Shown here: positions 54,184-63,762 of the stretch, one piece after another
Position numbering within the stretch: the first letter of the stretch is position 1
Layout: each line of letters begins with the position of its first letter
DNA from: Rhodobacteraceae bacterium EL53
GTDB lineage: Bacteria; Pseudomonadota; Alphaproteobacteria; Rhodobacterales; Rhodobacteraceae
Reading direction: 5' to 3'
Length of the DNA: 64,000 bases
NCBI GenBank assembly: GCA_900313015.1
Contig: OMPR01000008.1
Span: 248,001-312,000, forward strand
The notes under the pieces: model-generated
Databases searched by the model: none
The model's input: the letters and a program-made list of their open reading frames with translations, nothing else
What the model was told of the DNA's origin: nothing
Translations under genes and position numbers: made by a program

Positions 54184-54904
54184 ATCTGGCTGTTTGCGGG
54201 CGTAGAGGGCAGGAGCGGTAACTTTGGATTAGGGGCTGCCTGCTGGTTTGAGGGCATGCATGCCGTATCCGAGTAACTGGATAAGTACCTTAACTCTTAC
54301 AGAGACTTGGTTTTGAAGGGCTTAGGCATGCCTGATGCCCAATCTATTGCGCTGAGCCCCGATGCAGAAGCATCTGCTATCCAACCAAGTTTCAAAGATG
54401 CCCTGTCTTAGTGATATTCAGTTAAACGCATCGGTTGCAAAACTGTTTGGGGGTCACTGCAATCTGCTCCAAGGCAATTCAAATAACCCGTTGGAGTAGA
54501 TGGTTCTCAAAACGCTTTTTTCCCCATTATCTATACCCCAGTCGCAATTACATAGAGGTTATGAAAAACTCTGCTTTGCCTTGTGGCGGGAAACCCCACA
54601 AAATTGACTGTGATCAGCAATAAATTGCTCAAAGGTTGCTAACATGGTAGGCTCATCACAAGAGTAGATGTGAATAGTGCATGGCTGGTATTGGCTAGGT
54701 GCATGCGTTGGCTTAATTTTTTCCTTGAACCCCTTTGGGTGGGGATTTTGAAAATACCCAAAAGCCATAAAAAACAGGTCTTTTGGGACGATTGAATTTT
54801 TGAAGTGTGACCCAAAAACCATTGTTAGGGTTGTGCTTGGGTCTCACTCTGGAAGATTGCCACCGTGTTTCCATCTCAAATACACGTTGTAACCAGAACT
54901 CCTC
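54184..54904. other. Non-coding, AT-rich region before the porin
   Basis: About 720 bases, visibly richer in A and T than the neighbouring genes, without a convincing gene on either strand. A ten-base palindrome lies at 54324-54333. Promoter and leader of the porin, and possibly a small regulatory RNA, may lie here. Confidence 0.6.
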
Positions 54905-54916
54905 ATGGTGAAAATT

Positions 54917-56026
54917 ATGACACTACAAACCAAAATTACATCCGCACTTGCTCTGGCAACTGTTGGATTTGCTGCTCCTGCAGCAGCGGAACTGAAATAT
55001 GAGAACCAAAGCGGTGGATCAGTAAAGATCTATGGTCAGTTCTCTCCTGCCTACCAGTATTTCGATGATGGTGCTCAATCAAAGAGCACTTTCGTGGATA
55101 ACGCGAACTCGAACAGCCGCGTCGGCTTGTTGCTGTTGCAGCCCTATGATCAAGGGACGTTTAGTTTCAAATTTGAAACAGCATTTGGTCTGCGCTCGTC
55201 TGATGCAGTAACTATCAATACTACGCCGGACGGGGCCAGTTGGTCGCGCTCAAACCTCCGTCACATTGATTTCGCGTTCGACACCAATTCCTATGGTAAG
55301 ATTTACGTCGGTCAAGGTTCGATGGCGACAGACGGCGTGGCTGAAAGTGATTTCAGCGGAACAGGCATGACGACGTATGTCGGTATCAGTGACACCGCAG
55401 GTAGTTTCGCGTTCCGTACATCGACGGGCGCTCTTTCGACAGTAACAATTGGCGATGTAATATCTAGCTTGGACGGAGGCCGTCGCGGCCGTGTTCGTTA
55501 TGATAGCCCAACCTTTAGCGGGTTCACCGTTTCTGTTGCCGCTGGACAGGAAATCCTGTCTCAAACGAACAGTGATGATTACTACGATGCTGCATTGAAG
55601 TATGCGAATGATTTTGGCGGTACCAAAGTCACGGGTGCTTTGGGTTTCTCGCGCCGTGATCTTGCGAATGGCACCAAAACTGAGGATACCTTTGGATCGG
55701 CTGCAGTCCGCTTGCAGTCAGGGTTGAACTTCGCCTTTGCCGCAGGTTCAAGAAAGAACGACGGTGATTATACCTATATCAAGGCGGGCTACGACGCTAC
55801 GTTCTTTGATTTTGGGGAAACATCGTTTGCGATCGATTACTACAACGGGAACGATTTTGGACTTGTTGGACGGAAATCCAAGTCGATGGGTATCGGTGTA
55901 AACCAAGATATCGATAGCATTAGCACACAGGTTTATCTCGGCTACCGTGAATATGAGCTGAGCGACCCAACTGTTGCTTACCAAGATGCGAGTTCGATTC
56001 TGTTTGGTGCGCGCTGGAAATTCTAA
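54917..56026 (+). CDS. Outer-membrane porin
   Basis: A 369-residue Gram-negative porin (Porin_4 type). It has a signal peptide (1-24, cleavage after AAA), a first strand with GGSVKIYGQFSPAYQYF, repeated strands alternating polar and aromatic residues, and the terminal ALFGARWKF-like strand ending in Phe (LFGARWKF), needed for BAM recognition. I prefer the ATG at 54917 (MTLQTKIT) over 54905, as the signal peptide then looks typical, but neither has a strong ribosome-binding site. A strong terminator follows. Confidence 0.88.
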   Translation: MTLQTKITSALALATVGFAAPAAAELKYENQSGGSVKIYGQFSPAYQYFDDGAQSKSTFVDNANSNSRVGLLLLQPYDQGTFSFKFETAFGLRSSDAVTINTTPDGASWSRSNLRHIDFAFDTNSYGKIYVGQGSMATDGVAESDFSGTGMTTYVGISDTAGSFAFRTSTGALSTVTIGDVISSLDGGRRGRVRYDSPTFSGFTVSVAAGQEILSQTNSDDYYDAALKYANDFGGTKVTGALGFSRRDLANGTKTEDTFGSAAVRLQSGLNFAFAAGSRKNDGDYTYIKAGYDATFFDFGETSFAIDYYNGNDFGLVGRKSKSMGIGVNQDIDSISTQVYLGYREYELSDPTVAYQDASSILFGARWKF

Positions 56027-56050
56027 GACGCACCCCTTTGTGAATTGTGG

Positions 56051-56082
56051 AAACACGCCCTGCTTGCAGGGCGTGTTTTTGT
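56051..56082 (+). terminator. Rho-independent terminator after the porin
   Basis: Thirteen-base perfect arms 56051-56063 and 56066-56078 are followed by a T-run. Confidence 0.92.
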
Positions 56083-56220
56083 TTGAAACGTGCAATTGTC
56101 GGCGCAAACTGCCTCAACTGTAGCAATGCCCCTTGCGCCGACGGGGCTGGGCAAATAGAAGGCGTCAAATTTGCCCGGCGCGCCTGATTTGCGCGCCCCG
56201 AATCCTATGGGGACTAACAG

Positions 56221-57552
56221 ATGCAGGTTACCGAGACGCTGAACGAAGGTCTGAAGCGCGGCTATTCCATTACCGTGACTGCGGCCGAGCTGGACGAAAA
56301 AGTAAACGAAAAGCTGGTCGAGGCGCAGCCCGAAGTTGAAATGAAAGGCTTCCGCAAAGGCAAAGTGCCGATGTCGATGCTGAAAAAGCAGTTTGGTCAG
56401 CGCGTGCTGGGCGAAGCGATGCAGGAAACCATCGATGGTGCAATGAACGCACATTTCGAAGAAACCGGTGACCGCCCCGCCATGCAGCCCGACGTCAAAA
56501 TGACCGACGACGACTGGAAAGAAGGCGACGACGTTAACGTTTCCATGTCTTATGAAGCGCTGCCCGAGATCCCTGAAGTTGACCTGAAGTCCATCTTGCT
56601 CGAGAAAATGGTTGTCAAAGCCGAAGACGAAGCTGTCGACGAAGCGTTGGCCAACCTGGCAGAAACCGCACAGGATTTCGCTGCGCGTGACGCAGGCGAA
56701 GCGGCTCAGGACGGTGATCAGGTCGTGATGGACTTCCTAGGCAAGGTTGACGGTGAAGCGTTCGAAGGCGGCGCAGCCGAAGATTACCCGCTGGTACTGG
56801 GCTCGAACTCTTTCATCCCCGGTTTCGAAGAGCAGCTGGTTGGTGTGAAAGCCGAAGACGTCAAAGATTGCACCGTTTCTTTCCCAGAAGATTATCAGGC
56901 CGAGCATCTGGCCGGTAAAGAAGCCGTGTTCACCTGCACCATCAAAGAGGTGAAGTCGCCTGTTGCTGCGGAAATCAACGACGAGCTGGCAACCAAGTTC
57001 GGCGCCGAAGATCTGGCCGCATTGAAATCGCAGATTTCTGAGCGTCTGGAAGCGGAATACGCGGGTGCAGCACGCGCTGTTCAAAAGCGTGCCTTGCTTG
57101 ATGCGCTGGATGACAAAGTGTCGTTTGAACTGCCCGTTTCTTTGGTTGAAGCTGAAGCGGGTCAAATCGCTCACCAGCTGTGGCACGAAGAAAACCCCGA
57201 AGTTGAGGGTCACGATCACCCTGAAGTCGAAACCAAAGAAGAGCACACAAAACTGGCCGAGCGTCGCGTTCGTCTAGGCTTGTTGCTGGCAGAGCTTGGT
57301 CAGAAAGCCGAAGTCGAAGTGACTGACGCGGAAATGACTCAGGCGATCATGAACCAGGCGCGTCAGTACCCTGGTCAAGAACGCCAGTTCTTTGAGTTCG
57401 TTCAGCAGAACGCTCAGATGCAGCAGCAGATGCGCGCGCCTATCTTTGAAGACAAAGTTGTCGATTATGTTTTCGAACTGGCTCAAGTTTCGAACAAAGA
57501 AGTGAGCAAAGACGACCTTCAGAAGGCTGTTGAAGCGCTGGAAGAAGAATAA
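56221..57552 (+). CDS. tig: Trigger factor
   Basis: A 443-residue ribosome-associated chaperone with prolyl isomerase activity. The N-terminal domain carries the ribosome-binding GFRKGKVP at about 42-49. The FKBP-type PPIase domain spans about 150-245 ([25 protein letters not shown]). The C-terminal chaperone arms follow. Its 443 residues fit the family length. Two hairpins follow the stop. Confidence 0.97.
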   Translation: MQVTETLNEGLKRGYSITVTAAELDEKVNEKLVEAQPEVEMKGFRKGKVPMSMLKKQFGQRVLGEAMQETIDGAMNAHFEETGDRPAMQPDVKMTDDDWKEGDDVNVSMSYEALPEIPEVDLKSILLEKMVVKAEDEAVDEALANLAETAQDFAARDAGEAAQDGDQVVMDFLGKVDGEAFEGGAAEDYPLVLGSNSFIPGFEEQLVGVKAEDVKDCTVSFPEDYQAEHLAGKEAVFTCTIKEVKSPVAAEINDELATKFGAEDLAALKSQISERLEAEYAGAARAVQKRALLDALDDKVSFELPVSLVEAEAGQIAHQLWHEENPEVEGHDHPEVETKEEHTKLAERRVRLGLLLAELGQKAEVEVTDAEMTQAIMNQARQYPGQERQFFEFVQQNAQMQQQMRAPIFEDKVVDYVFELAQVSNKEVSKDDLQKAVEALEEE

Positions 57553-57565
57553 GATTTAGACGAAA

Positions 57566-57597
57566 GCGCCGGTTCAAACCGGCGCAGTCGTTTTTCC
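57566..57597 (+). terminator. Terminator hairpin after tig (first)
   Basis: Nine-base arms 57566-57574 and 57577-57585 are followed, after a short AGTCG spacer, by five T residues. Confidence 0.75.
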
Positions 57598-57605
57598 AAA
57601 AGAGT

Positions 57606-57633
57606 AGAGCCGCCCCAAGGGGCGGCTCTTTTC
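57606..57633. terminator. Terminator hairpin after tig (second)
   Basis: Eleven-base arms 57606-57616 and 57619-57629 are followed by four T residues. It lies between the convergent ends of tig and the luxI-type gene and may serve both. Confidence 0.85.
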
Positions 57634-57666
57634 GTGAGTGGATCGTTCGTGAGTGGTTTTGGTGTG

Positions 57667-58539
57667 TCAGGCTTCGTTTGTGAGCGCTTGTGGAACCTGT
57701 GAGAGCACTTGACGTTGTGTTGGGGGATTTGTCGCGGATACCGCTTCGATCAGCTTAAGAACCGCTTGTACATCTTCCTCAGACTGGGCCGCCTGCATTT
57801 GCTCAGCAAAGTATTTTTCGAGCATGGTCAGAGGCTTAGTGTCCTGATTTGCAGGGGTAGGTTGGTCTTGGACCTCGGTAGTGATTGGGTGGGATTTCGA
57901 AAAAACTTTCAACGCTTCTTCCTCGGTTAGAAATACGTCATGGGTGATACCCGCAAATTCGCGAACTCGATCAATGCGATCCTCTGAACAATCAAGCATG
58001 GCTGCAAGAGCCGCGACCTTACCCATGGGAACGGTTTTGCCCACGTATCCGTAAGGAGCATTGTTCGAACGTTTGAGAACGCGATCCATGATCGGGTCGA
58101 TGACGGTGATGATGTCCTGTATGCCAGCACGGCGGGCATATTCCAGCGAGCCGATCATCAGCTCACACGTGGCATAAGAGACTGAGTTCTTGGATTTCCC
58201 GCGATTGAGCCGCTGAGTGTCGACGCAAAACCGAGTAGATTCCCAAACAGTTGCACTGCGAAGTGGTGCCTCGCCATCTAGAATGTCATGAAAAACGTCC
58301 GACAACATGTGCGGACCTGTCGTTTGAAGTGCGCGAACTGCTGCTACGACGTGCCCCTCGTCGTCCAGCCCCACGACAAAAGCAGGATCAAGGTGGTCAA
58401 ATTCGTCAATTTCCTTGCCGTCAACAATGTTGACATCCCAGCCCAAGCGATCCCCAAAAACGCGAGCCCTCAGACGAAACATTTCGTCAAGAACCTCTGT
58501 GAACATGTGTTTGTTCAATGAGTCGATTACAATAATCAT
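57667..58539 (-). CDS. Acyl-homoserine-lactone synthase (LuxI type) with long C-terminal tail
   Basis: A 290-residue autoinducer synthase that makes N-acyl-homoserine lactones from SAM and acyl-ACP. The family residues are present: Arg24, Phe28, Trp34, Asp45, Asp48, Arg69, Glu100 and Arg103 (in WESTRF). Typical LuxI proteins are about 190-220 residues; here a tail of roughly 70-80 residues (about 215-290) follows, Pro/Thr/Gln-rich and then a helix with LEKYFAEQMQ. AGGGGG precedes the ATG at 58539. A luxR-type gene lies just upstream on the same strand. Confidence 0.93.
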   Translation of the reverse strand: MIIVIDSLNKHMFTEVLDEMFRLRARVFGDRLGWDVNIVDGKEIDEFDHLDPAFVVGLDDEGHVVAAVRALQTTGPHMLSDVFHDILDGEAPLRSATVWESTRFCVDTQRLNRGKSKNSVSYATCELMIGSLEYARRAGIQDIITVIDPIMDRVLKRSNNAPYGYVGKTVPMGKVAALAAMLDCSEDRIDRVREFAGITHDVFLTEEEALKVFSKSHPITTEVQDQPTPANQDTKPLTMLEKYFAEQMQAAQSEEDVQAVLKLIEAVSATNPPTQRQVLSQVPQALTNEA

Positions 58540-58595
58540 AGTGTCCCCCTACGAGTGGTGTGTTTAACCAATCGTTACTTAACTTGGGGCCGAGG

Positions 58596-58617
58596 ACTAT
58601 TGGGGAATTCCCGTAGT
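58596..58617. promoter_or_regulatory. Candidate lux-box-like dyad upstream of the luxI-type gene
   Basis: A ten-base palindrome GGGAATTCCC (58603-58612) with outer arms ACTA and TAGT forms an imperfect 22-base dyad 57-78 bases before the luxI-type start, in the intergenic space behind luxR. The position suits a LuxR-type operator, but the sequence is not a consensus lux box. Confidence 0.3.
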
Positions 58618-58633
58618 TGGGTCTATTTTGAGG

Positions 58634-59335
58634 TTAGCTGGGCACAATTAGGCCGATGCCGATTGCTCTGCCAACTGCTTGCGCTGTCGTCAAGGCACAA
58701 AGTTTCTCTCGACTGGATCGAAGGTGAACCTCGACGGTTCGATGCGATATGGAGAGAATGTCGCCAACATCCTGCTGCGATTTACCGGCAGCTATCCATT
58801 GCAGGATTTCAGCTTCACGCGAAGAAAGCGATGGGTGATACAAAATACCGCTCAACGCTTCTGATCCCATGACGGAATCATGAATGTGAACGGCCATCGA
58901 TTGCAGATCGCTGATCACATTTGGAATTAACTTGCCCCATTCCCGAGAACTACAGTCTCTGGTCACACTGAGCAGGCCAACATCCCCGTAAGGTCCGCGA
59001 ACGGGGATTGTCAGACCTTGGTCGCATAGTCCAAAATCGTTGGCATCCCGAAAAACCCGTTTGAAGTCTTCATTGCGTTCTAGGCGGACCCAATCAACCG
59101 GTGCGATGCTGCGTTGGGTCATGTGAAGTGTCGGATCAATCAGATGAAAACCCTCTTGGGTGTAATGATCTTTCCAATCATCCTTGTAAGTCACATGACC
59201 GTGAATGGTGCCTTCCCATGGGTTCAGGCCCGCATACGCCGCGTGATCCATTTCAAATCGCTCGCAAACTTGCCGAAGAAACTCAGTATACTGAGTTTCC
59301 GGTTGCGGCAGTGTGCCAAGATCAATCAGATTCAC
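58634..59335 (-). CDS. LuxR-type acyl-homoserine-lactone-responsive regulator
   Basis: A 233-residue quorum-sensing regulator. The ligand-binding domain (about 1-160) keeps the conserved Trp54, Tyr58, Asp67, Pro68 and Trp82. The LuxR/GerE helix-turn-helix is at about 168-215 (SSREAEILQWIAAGKS, SHRTVEVHL). The start is the GTG at 59335, with GAGAGG upstream. It lies directly between the XRE gene and the luxI-type gene, and is the likely receptor for the signal made by the latter. Confidence 0.94.
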   Translation of the reverse strand: MNLIDLGTLPQPETQYTEFLRQVCERFEMDHAAYAGLNPWEGTIHGHVTYKDDWKDHYTQEGFHLIDPTLHMTQRSIAPVDWVRLERNEDFKRVFRDANDFGLCDQGLTIPVRGPYGDVGLLSVTRDCSSREWGKLIPNVISDLQSMAVHIHDSVMGSEALSGILYHPSLSSREAEILQWIAAGKSQQDVGDILSISHRTVEVHLRSSREKLCALTTAQAVGRAIGIGLIVPS

Positions 59336-59372
59336 GTTCCGTACCTCTCATTCGGGCAGCAGCCCGGTTGGG

Positions 59373-59777
59373 TCAGGTTACCGCGCTGAGCTCTTCTTTT
59401 TTGTCATCCTGCGTTAAACTTCGCACAAAGGACAAAACCGCATGCCGGTGGGTTGCTCGAAGGCCGCGGTAGATGGACACCAGTTCCATGGCATCCTGGT
59501 CTTTAAGAAAGTCTAGATCATCTTTGGGAGGGGCGGAACCATCAATCGTACCTGTTTTTGAGGGGCGGATGCCTTCAAAAAAGTGGCTAACATGTACATC
59601 AAGCACTTCGGCAATGGCCCAGAGTCGTGATGCGCTGACTCGGTTTACACCAGATTCATACTTTTGAACCTGCTGAAACCGGACACCGATTGCACGTCCT
59701 AGCTCTGCCTGGCTCATACCTGCAGACAAGCGTTTTGCGCGTATGCGTTGCCCAACGAGGGTATCGACTGTTTCCAT
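59373..59777 (-). CDS. XRE-family transcriptional regulator
   Basis: A 134-residue DNA-binding protein with an N-terminal helix-turn-helix (about 8-65, GQRIRAKRLSAGMSQAELG and QVQKYESGVNRVSASRL) and a C-terminal helical region. I start at the ATG at 59777, which has AAAGGTAG upstream; 59801 is rejected. It lies 37 bases upstream of the luxR-type gene on the same strand and may control or be cotranscribed with the quorum-sensing genes. Confidence 0.88.
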   Translation of the reverse strand: METVDTLVGQRIRAKRLSAGMSQAELGRAIGVRFQQVQKYESGVNRVSASRLWAIAEVLDVHVSHFFEGIRPSKTGTIDGSAPPKDDLDFLKDQDAMELVSIYRGLRATHRHAVLSFVRSLTQDDKKEELSAVT

Positions 59778-60149
59778 GTTACTACCTTTTACTAAATACA
59801 CTTTCGCCCTAGAAAACAGAGCTGTCCATTATGTCGCCCAGAGGTGGAACGGGCTACGCTTCATTCGCCTAAGTTACGCGCGAAACATTGACCTAATGGG
59901 TAATAGTAATCAATATTTTCGTGCTTTGGTTGTGAGGTGACGTAACGGAATTTTTGCAGGTCATAGTCGTGGCTAGGAAAACGGTTTTTAAACAGCGTCT
60001 TGGAATGCCGTGTTTATGTTAAAAAATCGCAGCTCGTATGCTGGCATGAACGCAACGAAGATCCAAGATTGGTCAACGGTGTACGTTATCCTTCAGCAAA
60101 TTTACAAAAATGGTGCTACCATAGTGATACCGCTTTGGGAGGAGTGTAA
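59778..60149. other. Divergent intergenic region (XRE regulator / aquaporin)
   Basis: About 370 bases between divergent starts. It should hold promoters for the quorum-sensing regulators and for the aquaporin. I see no gene, strong hairpin or recognisable operator. Confidence 0.55.
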
Positions 60150-60839
60150 ATGATGAACAAACTGATGGCTGAATTTGTAGGAACCTTTTGGTTGGTGCTC
60201 GGGGGCTGTGGCAGTGCTGTTTTGGCCGCTGGCGTCGCTGACGTTGGGATTGGCTGGCTGGGTGTAAGCCTCGCGTTTGGTTTGACGGTGCTAACAATGG
60301 CTTATGCTGTTGGGGGAATTTCCGGAGGGCACTTTAATCCCGCCGTTACGTTGGGACTGGTTATCGCCGGGCGCCACGACGCAAAAGAATTGTTACCTTA
60401 CTGGGTGGCACAGGTTGTCGGGGCGATTGGCGGGGCGGTTGTCCTCTATTTGATCGTTTCAGGGGGCGAAGGGTTCACTGGTGTCGGGGGATTCGCCACG
60501 AATGGATATGGCGAAGCATCGCCACAAGGCTATTCCATGATGTCCGGCCTGATCATCGAAGTTGTTATGACTGCGTTCTTCTTGATCATCATTTTGGGTG
60601 CAACGTCGTCTGGTGTCCCTGCAGGGTTTGCACCGATTGCGATTGGTCTGGGCTTGACGTTGATCCACTTGGTTACAATCCCGGTTACCAATACGTCGGT
60701 TAATCCGGCGCGCTCTACCGGGGTCGCTCTGTTCGCAGAGGGACCTGCTTTGTCGCAGTTGTGGTTGTTCTGGGTCGCACCCCTCATCGGGGCAGCAATT
60801 GGGGCTGTCATCTGGAAAGTCATGTCTTCTGAGGACTAA
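60150..60839 (+). CDS. aqpZ: Aquaporin Z-type water channel
   Basis: A 229-residue six-helix channel of the MIP family with both pore motifs: NPA in [11 protein letters not shown] (63-65) and SVNPARSTG near residue 186. The N-terminus [17 protein letters not shown] matches AqpZ and not glycerol facilitators. Two adjacent ATGs (60150 and 60153) follow GGAGGAG and either may be used. Confidence 0.95.
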   Translation: MMNKLMAEFVGTFWLVLGGCGSAVLAAGVADVGIGWLGVSLAFGLTVLTMAYAVGGISGGHFNPAVTLGLVIAGRHDAKELLPYWVAQVVGAIGGAVVLYLIVSGGEGFTGVGGFATNGYGEASPQGYSMMSGLIIEVVMTAFFLIIILGATSSGVPAGFAPIAIGLGLTLIHLVTIPVTNTSVNPARSTGVALFAEGPALSQLWLFWVAPLIGAAIGAVIWKVMSSED

Positions 60840-60850
60840 GCTTACCTTTG

Positions 60851-60886
60851 ACCAGCAGGGGCGGAATTATCGCCTCTGCTGGTTGC
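60851..60886. terminator. Hairpin between aquaporin and transglycosylase genes
   Basis: Thirteen-base arms 60851-60863 and 60871-60883 pair with one G-U pair. No long T-run follows on either side, so termination efficiency is uncertain. Confidence 0.65.
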
Positions 60887-60889
60887 AAA

Positions 60890-61384
60890 TCATTGTAATG
60901 TTGGCTGCACCAGACCTGTTTCGACCAACATACCGCGTCTCTTGGCTTCGTAATAATATCCCGATGCATAGAGGCGGATCGCTCTGCTTTGGTCGCCATC
61001 TGCTAAGAGCCACGCCCCACGCAAATATTTCCCCGCAAATTCCAGATTTGTATCTGCATCTAGCAGATCGTTTGGTTTACCCCGGAAACCCATAGAGCGG
61101 GCAGTCGCTGGCAGGATCTGAAGCAGGCCGTAGTATGGGCGATTGACCGCCCATGGGCGGTGGGTGCTTTCTCGGATAGCCAGTTTGTGCACCAGTTCGC
61201 GCGGCAGCTCATAGTGGTCGGCCCAATAGTTGATCGACTTACGCAATTCGGGTGTTTCATTGGGGTAAAGTGGTGGACCCTCGGGGGCCGCTTTGGGCGC
61301 AGGTTCGGATTTCCCGCCACATGCAGCAAGGGTAAACGCGGCGCCAGCACACAGTAAATATGTGCGACGATTAAGATGTGACAT
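60890..61384 (-). CDS. Lipoprotein lytic transglycosylase (SLT domain)
   Basis: A 164-residue protein with a lipoprotein signal (lipobox LAAC, Cys22) and a small goose-lysozyme-like SLT domain. Catalytic Glu72 is in AIREST and YYGLLQILPATAR and YASGYY follow as in soluble lytic transglycosylases. It cleaves peptidoglycan glycan strands at the outer membrane's inner face. I start at the ATG at 61384 (MSHLNRR); the reading from 61441 is rejected. Confidence 0.88.
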   Translation of the reverse strand: MSHLNRRTYLLCAGAAFTLAACGGKSEPAPKAAPEGPPLYPNETPELRKSINYWADHYELPRELVHKLAIRESTHRPWAVNRPYYGLLQILPATARSMGFRGKPNDLLDADTNLEFAGKYLRGAWLLADGDQSRAIRLYASGYYYEAKRRGMLVETGLVQPTLQ

Positions 61385-61611
61385 GAGGAGCCCCTTATTG
61401 TTGCCTAGAAAATATCGGCCTTTGGAGCGGGCGCAACCCACCTTGTGGCCCCTTTGCTTGTTCGAGCCATTTTGCGCGCAGGCTTTCCGGTTAAGTCGCC
61501 TCAGGTCGAAATCAATATCGGTTGATTTAACAATCTAAGGTTGTATATAATTCATAACATGCACGCCGGTAATGTGTTGTTGGCGTGTTGAAATTTGAAA
61601 AAGGACAACTC

Positions 61612-62805
61612 ATGGGCGAAATCACCGGAACGGTCGACAACGACATCCTCAAAGGAACAAGCTTAGAAGACCTAATTCTTGGCCTAGAAGGTGATGATCG
61701 CCTCCGCAGTCGGGGCGGGAATGATACCGTAGATGCCGGGGCTGGTGCGGATGTGGTACTAGCCGGCGCTGGCGATGACCTTGTCTTTGGGATGCAGGGC
61801 GATGATCTGTTGAAAGGCGGTCAAGGTGCCGATGTTCTAAAGGGTGGCGAGGGTAATGATGATGTCAGGGGTGGCCAGGGCGATGATTACCTATCCGGTG
61901 GGTTAGGCAATGACCAACTGCGCGGTGGCAAAGGGGCCGATATCTTGGATGGCGGCGGTGGCGACGATGATATGCGCGGCGGGACTGGCGATGATTTTCT
62001 GTTTGCCGGGGCTGGTAACGATCTACTGCGCGGCGGACAGGGGAATGATTACCTTGCTGGAGACGATGGTGATGATCAGCTTTGGGGTGGTCAGGGCGTT
62101 GACGACCTTAGCGGCGGAACGGGCAATGACACGCTTCGGGGCGGAGCAGGGAATGACCGGCTCTTTGCAGGCGATGGCGAGGATGTACTGATCGGCGGTC
62201 AGGGCAATGACCTGCTGGAAGGGGGCGCCGGGGATGACACTCTGAAAGGGGGGCAGGGCGATGATCTGCTATATGGTTTTAGCTGGGGCGGTGAACCCAT
62301 TCCGGCACAAGACGCGAATGCGCTTGTAAACGCCGATGAACCCCTGAGTGATACGGATGTTATGATCGGCGGCCGCGGCGCGGATCGGTTTGAATTTCGG
62401 TGGCTGATCGATGCAAAGCAGGAAATTTTGGACAAACACACGGATGACACCGGAAATATCGACTATTCAATGAATGGCGTTGCCGGGGAAAACGACAATG
62501 TACACGATCATTGGGTCGAGACGATGGGCACCAAAATCGTCAAAGATTTCCGCGCTAACCAAGGGGATACGTTAGAGTTTGCGGGTCATACTGTGAATCT
62601 TGATACTGTGACGCATACGGATTTCGATGGAAATGGCCGTGAGGACACCATCCTGACGTTTGTGAGCAACCAAGGCGGCAATGGGGGCGCGCACGACGGA
62701 GATCAAGTTGGGCGGGTCGTCATTTTGAACACGTTGATCGACACTGTGGATGTTGATGCGGGCGTGTTTTATGGCGTTGAAGAACCGTATTCCATTCTGG
62801 GGTAA
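61612..62805 (+). CDS. RTX calcium-binding repeat protein
   Basis: A 397-residue acidic protein. Residues about 7-225 are GGxGxD nonapeptides ([17 protein letters not shown] and similar), which fold as calcium-loaded beta-rolls. The last 150 residues form a non-repeat C-terminal domain ([30 protein letters not shown]) of the kind found in type I secreted proteins. There is no Sec signal peptide. I start at the ATG at 61612 with AAGGAC upstream. It is unrelated in module order to the RTX-Hint protein at 38-44 kb. Confidence 0.87.
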   Translation: MGEITGTVDNDILKGTSLEDLILGLEGDDRLRSRGGNDTVDAGAGADVVLAGAGDDLVFGMQGDDLLKGGQGADVLKGGEGNDDVRGGQGDDYLSGGLGNDQLRGGKGADILDGGGGDDDMRGGTGDDFLFAGAGNDLLRGGQGNDYLAGDDGDDQLWGGQGVDDLSGGTGNDTLRGGAGNDRLFAGDGEDVLIGGQGNDLLEGGAGDDTLKGGQGDDLLYGFSWGGEPIPAQDANALVNADEPLSDTDVMIGGRGADRFEFRWLIDAKQEILDKHTDDTGNIDYSMNGVAGENDNVHDHWVETMGTKIVKDFRANQGDTLEFAGHTVNLDTVTHTDFDGNGREDTILTFVSNQGGNGGAHDGDQVGRVVILNTLIDTVDVDAGVFYGVEEPYSILG

Positions 62806-62828
62806 TCCATCCCAATTCATGAAACAAA

Positions 62829-62862
62829 AAAAGCCGCGCAAGGGTTTGCGCGGCTTTTCTTT
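62829..62862. terminator. Bidirectional terminator between RTX and rplI genes
   Basis: Thirteen-base arms 62829-62841 and 62846-62858 have an A-run on the left and a T-run on the right, suited to stop both convergent transcripts. Confidence 0.93.
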
Positions 62863-62882
62863 GAAATACGTGAGCAGGCCGA

Positions 62883-63494
62883 TCAGGCGTTGCTGTCGTC
62901 TTCTGCAGGAGCAGCCGGCGCATCGTCGTCGTCGGATGCAGCTGAACCGATATCGTCGAACAGTTCCGAGATTTCGAATTCTGCAGCGGCTTCTTCTTCA
63001 GCAGCCAGTTCCTGGATCGATTTACCCGAAGCTTGCAGTTCGGCTTCTTCAACCGAGCGAGCCACGTTGATGTCGATGTTTGCAACAACTTCAGGGTGCA
63101 GAACAACCTGAACAGTGTGCAGACCCAGATCCTTGATCGGTGCCAGCAGAACAACCTGCTTGCGATCGACCGAGAAACCTTCGGAAGTTGCAACTTCGGC
63201 AGCGTCACGTGGAGTAACGGAACCGTAAAGCGCACCCGCGTCAGAAGCAGAGCGAATCACGATGAACTGCTGTCCGTCGAGCTTTTCGGCCAATGCTTCG
63301 GCTTCTGCTTTGGTTTCCAGGTTGCGTGCTTCGAGCTGAGCTTTCATCGTTTCGAACGCGGCCAGGTTGGCTGCCGAAGCGGTTTTAGCTTTGCCCTGAG
63401 GCAGCAGGAAGTTGCGTGCGTAACCGGATTTAACGTCTACGACGTCGCCCATCTGGCCCAGTTTCGCAACGCGTTCGAGAAGGATAACTTGCAT
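62883..63494 (-). CDS. rplI: 50S ribosomal protein L9
   Basis: A 203-residue ribosomal protein of the large subunit. The N-terminal domain begins MQVILLERV and contains [15 protein letters not shown]; a linking helix and C-terminal domain follow. The last 50 residues form an acidic Glu/Asp/Ala tail (FELFDDIG... [11 protein letters not shown]), an extension common in this group. It is the third gene of rpsF-rpsR-rplI. Confidence 0.97.
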   Translation of the reverse strand: MQVILLERVAKLGQMGDVVDVKSGYARNFLLPQGKAKTASAANLAAFETMKAQLEARNLETKAEAEALAEKLDGQQFIVIRSASDAGALYGSVTPRDAAEVATSEGFSVDRKQVVLLAPIKDLGLHTVQVVLHPEVVANIDINVARSVEEAELQASGKSIQELAAEEEAAAEFEISELFDDIGSAASDDDDAPAAPAEDDSNA

Positions 63495-63506
63495 TGTCAG
63501 GTCTCC

Positions 63507-63734
63507 TTACTTCACGGCGTAGGGCAGCAGGGCGAGGAAGCGGGCGCGTTTGATGGCACGAGCCAATTCACGCTGCTTTTTCGCCGATACGGCTGTGATC
63601 CGCGAGGGAACAATTTTGCCACGCTCAGAGATGTAGCGTTGCAGCAAACGAGTGTCTTTGTAGTCGATCGCCGGTGCGTTGTCGCCCGAGAAGGGGCAGA
63701 CTTTGCGACGGCGGAAAAATGGTTTTGCAGCCAT
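63507..63734 (-). CDS. rpsR: 30S ribosomal protein S18
   Basis: A 75-residue small-subunit protein with the S18 signature FRRRKVCPF and [18 protein letters not shown] and a basic C-terminus. It lies between rpsF and rplI on the minus strand. Confidence 0.97.
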   Translation of the reverse strand: MAAKPFFRRRKVCPFSGDNAPAIDYKDTRLLQRYISERGKIVPSRITAVSAKKQRELARAIKRARFLALLPYAVK

Positions 63735-63762
63735 GGTTTAGTGTCCTTTTCTCAAGCTAAGA

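Noticed and set aside
54559-54822. An 87-codon minus-strand frame in the aroB-porin gap
   Set aside because: No ribosome-binding site, no recognisable domain and a composition that looks like random AT-rich DNA.
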